Positions 57,303-64,000 of a stretch of 64,000 nt of DNA are shown here, in pieces; position 1 is the first letter of the stretch, and the number at the start of each line of letters is the position of its first letter. The stretch spans positions 85,099,265 to 85,163,264 of the forward strand of contig CM068386.1 of the NCBI GenBank assembly GCA_034770075.1, written 5' to 3'. This stretch comes from Aralia elata. Lineage: Eukaryota > Streptophyta > Magnoliopsida > Apiales > Araliaceae. The position numbers and the translations under genes are program-made. The notes below the pieces were generated by a model, which was given only the letters and a program-made list of their open reading frames with translations, made no database searches and had not been told where the DNA came from.

Positions 57303-58392
57303 GACTAAACAACGATCAATCATCCCAACATGAGGTACACTCTGACTAATCCTATATTAATGTCAAATGCATTTGGACATAGCGTCATGCATGTTCTGCA
57401 CGAGCGTTTGGGGGAACCCTACGTTATCATTCCTAAGGGCCTAATCTCGATCATCTGACTCTCAAAAATTTTTGACAAAATCTCCCCTGAAATATAGACT
57501 ATCCGCAAGCACAGGCATGCCTGTGTGAACATTTAACAGCTCCCTAAGGTGTAACGCAAGAAATAGGTATAACATACGACCCTTACAATTTAAAATTTTA
57601 GTATAAATCAAACGAAGGCGAATAACATCAATAAAAATATCCCAAAAATAGGAAACTTGCATTAGAAGCCAACTCTCACGTTAAAATATGTAATCTTTTA
57701 CCAAAAATATGCGCCAAAAAATGATCTCATGTTAGGAAAATTCTTACATCCACAGGTCCAGCATATTAAAATACATGCATGCATCGGAACGAAATATTTT
57801 CATCAAATCATTAGAGCATACATGGTTGATACATTGCATTCTAATTAACTAGCATCCATAATGCAATAAAACGGAATTAAAAACACATAAAAGTTATATG
57901 AGTACGTTACATGTGAGTAAACGAACAAATGTACAGAGACGAAAATAGCAAAATCAGATCCCATAAAGCTGAATGTGCAAAAGTACGCGTGGAAAAGCAA
58001 GAGAATATGAAAAAGAGGAGTAAAAGAACACAAGAAGAATGAAAGAAATGAGTCACGCGAGTGGGATATACCCACTGCGGGCAGCCGCAGATGTACCTGC
58101 GGCAAAGCCCAATGGGCCCTACCCCTCCTATTTTGATGCACATAAGGCCAAAATACGTCCTTTTTGGTCCAAATAGGTATAGCCACAAATAAAAATACCT
58201 TTTTGAAACATATAAAAAAATTAGTCAATCATTTTGGGCAATAATTGTCGCGAGAATCTGAAATCTGATATCAAAGGATCTTAAGATGTCCATTGATGAA
58301 AAATGGCAAAAACAAATCAAGAATGGGAAAAGAGGTAAAAAATAGATCAAGGATGGGTCAAACACTGGAGAAAACCTACCTTCTTTTAAACT
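57303..58392. other. I 3' region upstream of the antisense genes
   Basis: About 1.1 kb without a supported ORF. It contains the palindrome module at 58065-58102 on the minus strand. By position this is the 5' flank or 5' untranslated region of the antisense transcription unit. Confidence 0.6.
58065..58102 (-). promoter_or_regulatory. Palindromic promoter-like module, antisense copy
   Basis: Minus strand CCGCAGGTACATCTGCGG (58085-58102), then CTGCCC (58079-58084), then after 8 bp TATATC (about 58065-58070). It shares 14 consecutive bases (ATCTGCGGCTGCCC) with the H LTR module. The orientation points towards the antisense genes, about 760 bp before the ATG of gene 1. Confidence 0.55.
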
Positions 58393-58712
58393 CGTTGGGG
58401 ACGAGACTCAACAAAGAAACGTCAATGACGAGACCTAATGATTGAACCCGTTGGGGACGAGACTCAACAAAGAAGCGTCAGGGACGAGACCTGGTGATTA
58501 AACCCATTAGGGACGAGAATCAACAAAGAAAGGTCAGGGACGAGACCTAGTGATTGAACCTGTTGTGGATGAGACTCAACAAACATCAGGGATGAGACCT
58601 GGTGATTAAACCCGTTGGGGACAAGACTTAAAAAAGAAACCTCAGGGACGAGACCTAGTGATTAAGCCCGTTGAGGACGAGACTCAGCAAAAGCATTGGG
58701 GACGAGACCCGA
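58393..58712 (+). repeat. I tandem array, six units of about 56 bp
   Basis: Units start CGTTGGGGACGAGACTCAAC and contain GTCAGGGACGAGACCT. The first two are exactly 56 bp apart; the later ones have small deletions. It lies in the 3' non-coding region as the arrays of H do, but the sequence differs. Confidence 0.92.
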
Positions 58713-58947
58713 TGATACAACTTAACAGGGGAATCGAGGGCGAGACCCGGTAATGTCAATTCAAATAACAATTGCTCCAGCAAAATCATATAACATTAAA
58801 AAGTTTAAAACATTTCTCTCCCATTGCATTATGTGATAATTGACTTGCATTATTTCATATGATTATCTTGCATTGTCAAATATATCCTGTCATGCATTAG
58901 GTGTATATATCTTTATCATGCTCATTTTATTGCATTGCATAAACATG

Positions 58948-58962
58948 ACAAAGAGGGGCATC
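58948..58962 (+). promoter_or_regulatory. I polypurine tract
   Basis: ACAAAGAGGGGCATC next to the 3' LTR, near-identical to that of H. Confidence 0.85.
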
Positions 58963-59341
58963 TGTAAACACCCGAAATTCCCGCATATATCTTCTAATCA
59001 TTTCAGCTAGAGGACAATATATTTGAACAGGGATTTCAGAACTCGGACCAATGTATGAGAAGTCATCATAACGACTATGAAGTAACAAGTTATCCAAGGC
59101 ACGACGGTTGACTAATTAGCATCAACGAAAAGATTTATTTTTGTAATTTGCTCTATCTTCCCAGACCCAAAATTGGCCAAACCCGATATCATTATATAGC
59201 CCTCAAAAAAAGCTTTCCAAAATGATATGGCACGTCTCCTAACACTTCCTAGATTGAAAGTTACTAACATTTCAGCGAACAAAACGTAGAACAGACGGCA
59301 CGACACGAAAACCAAGGCACGTGGGCCCATCTGCAGCCAAT

Positions 59342-59380
59342 CGTAGATGCACCTGCGACTGCCCAGGGAAGCCTATAAAT
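59342..59380 (+). promoter_or_regulatory. Promoter-like module in I LTR
   Basis: CGTAGATGCACCTGCGA (decayed inverted repeat, 59342-59358), CTGCCC (59359-59364), 9 bp, TATAAAT (59374-59380). A CCAAT motif lies just upstream. Layout and spacing are the same as in H. Confidence 0.65.
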
Positions 59381-61006
59381 GTCAATTTTCTATAGATTTT
59401 CAAAAAAAAGAGGAATCTTATAGAGAGAAAGGAAGTATCTTAGAGAGAGGAGCTCGGGATTTGGCACAAATTTGTTAGATTTTCTCCAACTTTGAATTAG
59501 ATTAGCTAGATCTATACACATTTGAGAGCAACGAGGTGTCAAATCTTGTTCCCCAAGGTGAAAGATACAATCTTTCTTGTAAATTCAATGTAGATCTATG
59601 AGATCTCTTGTGTTTTGTCCATTATTGTGCTTAAAGTTTGTCTATCTTTCGATTACCATACCTTTTATCGTGTCTCCTTTAGATTTAGATTATTTTTATC
59701 AATAGTTTTATCTTGTCATTATCAAAGTTAGGATCTTTTCACTAGATCCACCATAGATCTAGCCTGAATCTAGCTTATTAACGGTTTCAAAGTTCAAAAC
59801 TTTAAACTTTTTGCTAGATCCTGCTTAGATCTATTGTGGATCTAGTCATTTGTAATGTTTTAAGTCGATTTTGCAAGTACTCCACAAAACCCTAGATCCA
59901 TATCTAGGGGGAGGAGGTCCTAACTAATCGCACTAGGAATTCTAACAATTGAATCACCTGATAGCGGTTTTAGGATACATTTTCATGTGCTTCCGGTTTA
60001 AATCTCGATTATGTCATTGTATAGATCTAAAGAACCTTAGATCTATGGATTTATTCTCACGGATCTAAGTCCCGTTAATGGATCTCATCAATACATATAG
60101 CCCCTTGCAATATCAGCTTCAATTATACGATCTACGAGATAGGGTTATGGGGGCCCTTTCCTAGATCTCTTTTTATTATTTATTTTCTTATTTTAATATA
60201 TATTGTTTATCACGATGTGAGCCTAGGAATATTGGAGTCAGGATCTTTGAAATGGATCTTGGCATGATTCCCACGATGGACATTATTTCGATTGTAAAGT
60301 TATTATCCGATCGTTGTAAATGTAATTTGGGCCTTAAAACGATATCGAGAGTTCCATCCCATGAAAATGGGAATAGTGAAAGTTACGATTGTAGGTGTTC
60401 GGGGCTATTGAGATGGCTTTCATACCCACATATCACCTCGACCCTATTTTTGATGCTTAATTCTCCGTTTATCACCAAAAGGCAATTTTTTAACAACACG
60501 ACAAAGATCTTTTAAAATCAAATCGCATTGGGTTAGTAAGATGACCTTAAGTTAAAATTAAACGTAACAAAGGATCTCGATTCCTACTTAGCGGAGGGTT
60601 TGAAAAATCATATTTTTCGAAATGTCACCCCAAAAAGGTTTTATCAACTAAAAGCTAAAATGAACGTTTTCCTCAAATCAAATCTGCGAGCATAAGTTCA
60701 AAGAGGTTTGAAGTTGCTTTCAACATAACGCACTTCTAACAATTTCGATCCAAAGCTAGATAGTGATTTCCTTCAAAAATCACACACAAACACACACACT
60801 TCACACTTAGAAAAATAATAAGATGCGGTAACCGTGTTTTTTACGGAAGTCGGGGGGTGCCTAACTCATTTCCCTCGCTTAAGCAAGCCTCCGAACTCTA
60901 TGAATCTCGGTTTCGAGACCAATTTTACGGAGTCACATATTGGGCCACATTGCGAAAAATCTAAAAATCAAGATGAGTTGGTACATCCATTTAAATCTTT
61001 ACCAAC

Positions 61007-61018
61007 TGGCGGCTCTGC
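61007..61018 (+). other. PBS-like sequence inside I LTR
   Basis: TGGCGGCTCTGC, 163 bp before the LTR end; 11 of 12 bases match the tRNA-Arg PBS of H. Confidence 0.6.
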
Positions 61019-61169
61019 CTAATTAGCCCATCATTAAAATAAACCTTTCAAAATTTCGTCGATATTTATGCTGGTTTTTTCCTAAAAATTACCCTTTAAG
61101 CGAAATGAATAAATCAAAATCTTAAAAAGGGTAAAAACACGAATTCAGGAAAAATTCCTAGCGTCGACA

Positions 61170-61895
61170 TGATGTACTTAGCTTGGTTAATAAAGATCCA
61201 TTCATCAGTCTGCTTTACTTGGAGTCCAAAGAAGTAGTTCAGCTCACCCATCATGCTCATTTCAAACTTGTTCTGCATTAACTTGACAAATCTCTCACAC
61301 AATTTTTCATCAGTAGAGCCAAAAATAATATCATCTACATAGATTTGTACCAATAGTATTTTATCCTTGTGCTTCCAAAGGAACAGAGTTATGTCTACAC
61401 TACCTCTTATGAATCCATTTTCAATAAGATAATTAGTGAGTGTTTCATACCATGTTCTAGGTGCTTGCTTTAAACCATAAAGAGATTTATCTAATTCATA
61501 GACATAATTAGAGTGAGTATAGTTGACAAAACCTAGAGGTTGTTCTACATAGACTTCTTATTGAAGCTCACCAGTAAGGAAGGCACTCTTGACATCCATT
61601 TAGAAAACTTTGAACTTCATATGGGCTGCATATGCTAGAAAATTTCTGATAGCTTCTAGTCATGCAACAGGTGTGAAGGTTTCGTCATAGTCGATCCCAT
61701 CTTCCTATGAGTAGCCTTTAGCAACCAGTCTTACCTTATTCCTAGTGATCATACCAGCTTCGTCCATTTTGTTTCTGAAGACTCATTTGGTGCTAACTAT
61801 TGGATAATCTTTTGCTCTAGGAACCAGCCTCTAAACTTTGCTTCTCTCAAACTGATTTAGCTCTTCTTGCATAGCTTCAATCCAGCTTGAGTCTT
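61170..61895 (-). pseudogene. Element J: SIRE-like reverse transcriptase fragment
   Basis: Minus-strand RT of a SIRE-like copia element, cut by I on the left and by K on the right. Readable motifs in order: WIEAMQEELNQF, KVRLVAKGY, GIDYDETFTPVA, MDVKSAFL, YVEQPLGF, SLYGLKQAPRTWYE, and the catalytic YVDDIIFGSTDEKLCERF, to QAKYIM. One frame is preserved over about 240 codons with six stops. Five sit where Trp, Gln or Arg codons are expected and need only C-to-T or G-to-A changes. No frameshift is seen. J is the outermost host in this window. Confidence 0.85.
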
Positions 61896-62814
61896 TGTGA
61901 CGCCCCCAAATTCGGGTCTTAAATACCCGGATTTGGTCATCACGATCCAATTCAACCATTCACCTCCAAACAACATAAAATGACTAAATGCGGAATATAA
62001 TAAACATATGTTGTTCATTCAAAAGGTGTTACTAGTCCCAAGATTTGATAACCTCAAATATAACATAAACCATACCCTAAATATTAATCAGGGTTCGAAT
62101 TACATTGATAGTAAATTAAACTAGGCATAAACTAAAGTCAGCTACTTGAAGCCTAGCACTTCAACTTTTCCTTGCCTTTGTCTTTGCCTGAAGTCTCGGA
62201 CTTAACTGTAATAAGGTTCATGATATAACAAGGGTGAGCAACTAGTTTGCCCAGCAAGTTTAAATACAGTAATAAAGGATATATCATAATAAACGGAATA
62301 TAAAGAGAAATTCAACAATATGAATATCGGAAGCAAGAATGATAATTGCTTTTAGAACGAATGATAGTCAAAAAAAACACTTTGTACAATAAACATCCAA
62401 GGGAGTCAATAGCTAATTGACCCTTTTGTTACTGGCTACAGAATATGTACTTGAGGGGATCAGCCTCGCGTACTCTATGTGTATGCATAACATTTAATTC
62501 TGCTATTTGTATCTTATATCCGATACATGAAATATTCCCCTATATTGAAGGGGTGTTCATAAAGATCAAGATTTTCGCACCATCAATCGGTTTGGATAGC
62601 TTTTAAAATCTATTACCGCATGTGTCTAGCCGAACAATGGCTAAGACTTAACTATGGCAGTCCATCCATGTTAGAACTTTAATAAAGTACCGGTCAAGTT
62701 GGCACGAGAACAATTGCACAATGTGCGAGTGTCAATAACAATGACGTGGAATAATTGTTAAGTGATTAATCCACTTAGAGCATGCTTGAGGAATTCAAGG
62801 CCAAGCTTAAATAA

Positions 62815-63095
62815 ATAACTTGCAATACAATAATATCCTGCTCAAACGTAACTTGAGTAGGGTTAAGAAAACTTGTTCAATAAAATATAAGTCAGGTTAG
62901 GGAACTTGCACAAGGTGAAGTTTCAGTAAAAAGGGAACTTGCAATAGATAAGAAGTTTGATGTTAGGAACTTGCAACAATTAAGGTTTCGGGGTAGAGAA
63001 CTTGCACAATACACCACATCCTACTTGAATGTAAATTGAGTAGGTTTAAAGGAAACTTGCACAAAGTAAAGTCTCGAAAAAAGGGAACTTGGCTG
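62815..63095. repeat. Degenerate AACTTGCA repeats in K
   Basis: About eight copies of GGAACTTGCA-like motifs at irregular spacing. A longer unit with ATCCTRCT...TTGAGTAGG recurs about 182 bp apart (62817 and 62999). Confidence 0.7.
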
Positions 63096-63440
63096 TTTGC
63101 TCAGCTACAATAATCTAGCTTTAAATTAAATTGCGAGAAATGACCTAACATTCATAAGTCGGTTCCTTAGTTAGTACAGTATAAACTAGTATGAGTTTAC
63201 ACTTACAAGAGATTACACACCAAGTAATCCTATCACATAGACACGTAGATGTAACCTTCCTTACTAAGTCTATAAACATTACTTCCCATATGAGTTAACA
63301 AGCCTAGAATACCTCGATTCTATGCATCAATGTAAGCTTGAACACATAGCACACCAATTAAATCATGCAATACAGCTTAAGACATACATAAATACATGTT
63401 GCAAGGCTCTGATTTCAATTTACAACAACTGGGCAAAACT

Positions 63441-63505
63441 AGTGACATGCGCGGCCGCGCTAGTGTTTGCCTTAGGAGTGGCACGGCCGCGCCACTCTCT
63501 AGACA
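63441..63505. other. GC-rich palindrome block in K
   Basis: Contains GCGCGGCCGCGC (63449-63460) and CACGGCCGCGCC, in AT-rich surroundings. The 12-bp palindrome is the same as in the leader of A (3565-3576). Confidence 0.6.
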
Positions 63506-64000
63506 GACCAAGAATGAATTTCATTCTGCAGGAACTCTAGCTTACTCTTAGCATACAGGTTACTGATATGACTTAAATACACATGCTCATAATGTTATTA
63601 ATGTGAGTTTAAAACCTAGCATGCTCATTCTAAATCTAATCCAAAGTTATAAGGTTCTAAGTCAAAAATTTCTATACGTTAAGCTAGTCCATGTTCATCT
63701 TACAATGACACCCCTACTATGGTCACAATACCACATAATGAGGCTATACAAGACTTAATATGCACGCTTGTACCAAATCAACATATGTACACCTTAACAC
63801 ATGGCTTATACTTGGATTCTTATCATCATAGACTTGCTAGCATACATCAAATTCATGTTTAGCTAAATAATGATCATGGCAATCATGTCTAGAGGCTCAA
63901 TGAGTCCTAACATTTATGCTTGTATGGTCAGAACACAACTTCCCATAATATTCGGCAATACTCGCCTTTAAACTCTATATTTTCCTTTGAAAATCATACT

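Larger units (their letters stand above)
41923..61169 (+). mobile_element. Element I: 3' part of a Tat/Ogre-like Ty3/gypsy element
   Basis: Contains two antisense genes, a non-coding 3' region with a 56-bp tandem repeat, a PPT and a 3' LTR (58963-61169). Its gag-pol and 5' LTR must lie left of the window beyond E. It is interrupted by H (42451-53608) and a hAT-like element (55046-56370). The Tat/Ogre assignment comes from LTR blocks and PPT shared with H, which has a tRNA-Arg type PBS, and from antisense ORFs between pol and the 3' LTR, known from Tat elements. Confidence 0.75.
58963..61169 (+). repeat. I 3' LTR
   Basis: 2207 bp, TGTAAACACCC to CTAGCGTCGACA. It shares several blocks with the H LTR (TGTGAGCCTAGGA, GGGCCTTAAAACGAT, GGTGCCTAAC, GAGTTGGTACATCCATTT) and the same ends, so H and I are related families. 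PBS-like sequence at 61007-61018. Confidence 0.9.
61896..64000. mobile_element. Element K: start of an LTR-like sequence running off the window
   Basis: J breaks off exactly at TGTGACGCCCCCAAATTCGG, a start typical of plant Ty3/gypsy LTRs. The inverted repeat CCAAATTCGGGT / ACCCGGATTTGG lies at the end. No coding frame is seen in 2.1 kb, which fits a long LTR. Orientation, lineage and right end are unknown. It contains a degenerate AACTTGCA repeat and a GC-rich palindrome block. Confidence 0.5.

Overview
This 64 kb window is plant nuclear heterochromatin made almost entirely of nested transposable elements. I see no intact host gene, no rRNA or tRNA gene and no CRISPR array. The plant origin rests on four things: Ty1/copia elements of Angela-like and SIRE-like type whose primer-binding site (PBS) is TGGTATCAGAGCC (initiator tRNA-Met); Ty3/gypsy elements of the Tat/Ogre type whose PBS matches the 3' end of tRNA-Arg; a hAT-like element; and antisense genes carrying a plant mobile domain. 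A eudicot with a large genome is most likely. The species cannot be named from the sequence.

Layout, left to right. A (1-5587, minus, Angela-like) lies in B (5588-7970, plus, SIRE-like). B lies in the gag of C (7971-10298, minus, SIRE-like). C lies in the 5' LTR of E (10299-41922, plus, Angela-like). D (10561-19404, minus, complete, TSD TAATC) lies in the same LTR. F (24888-32640, minus) lies in the pol of E, and G (from 32641, plus) lies in the 5' LTR of F. Near 39.7 kb G has recombined with E, so G's 3' end, the rest of F and part of E are gone. E ends at 41922 inside an antisense gene of I (41923-61169, plus, Tat/Ogre-like). H (42451-53608, plus, complete, TSD CACAT) and a 1.3 kb hAT-like element (55046-56370) are also inserted in I. 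I sits in the reverse transcriptase of J (61170-61895, minus, SIRE-like). At 61896 an LTR-like sequence K begins and runs off the window.

The stacking predicts what lies left of base 1: the missing ends of A, B, C, E, I and J, in that order.

The most interesting material is in the Tat/Ogre part. Two antisense genes lie between pol and the 3' LTR of I. One is a spliced plant-mobile-domain gene; the other is shared with H. A promoter-like module (CCGCAG-N6-CTGCGG, then CTGCCC, then an AT box 8-9 bp on) occurs in the LTRs of H and I and again on the minus strand upstream of the antisense genes. A PBS-like sequence is buried about 150 bp inside both LTR families. H carries a three-level tandem array (70/140/420 bp). 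The hAT-like element carries three snRNA-type USE-TATA pairs with 32-33 bp spacing. The Angela-like leaders carry iterated short stem-loops that look like an RNA signal.

All coding regions are damaged and are listed as pseudogenes. Family assignments come from motifs recognised by eye, not from database searches.
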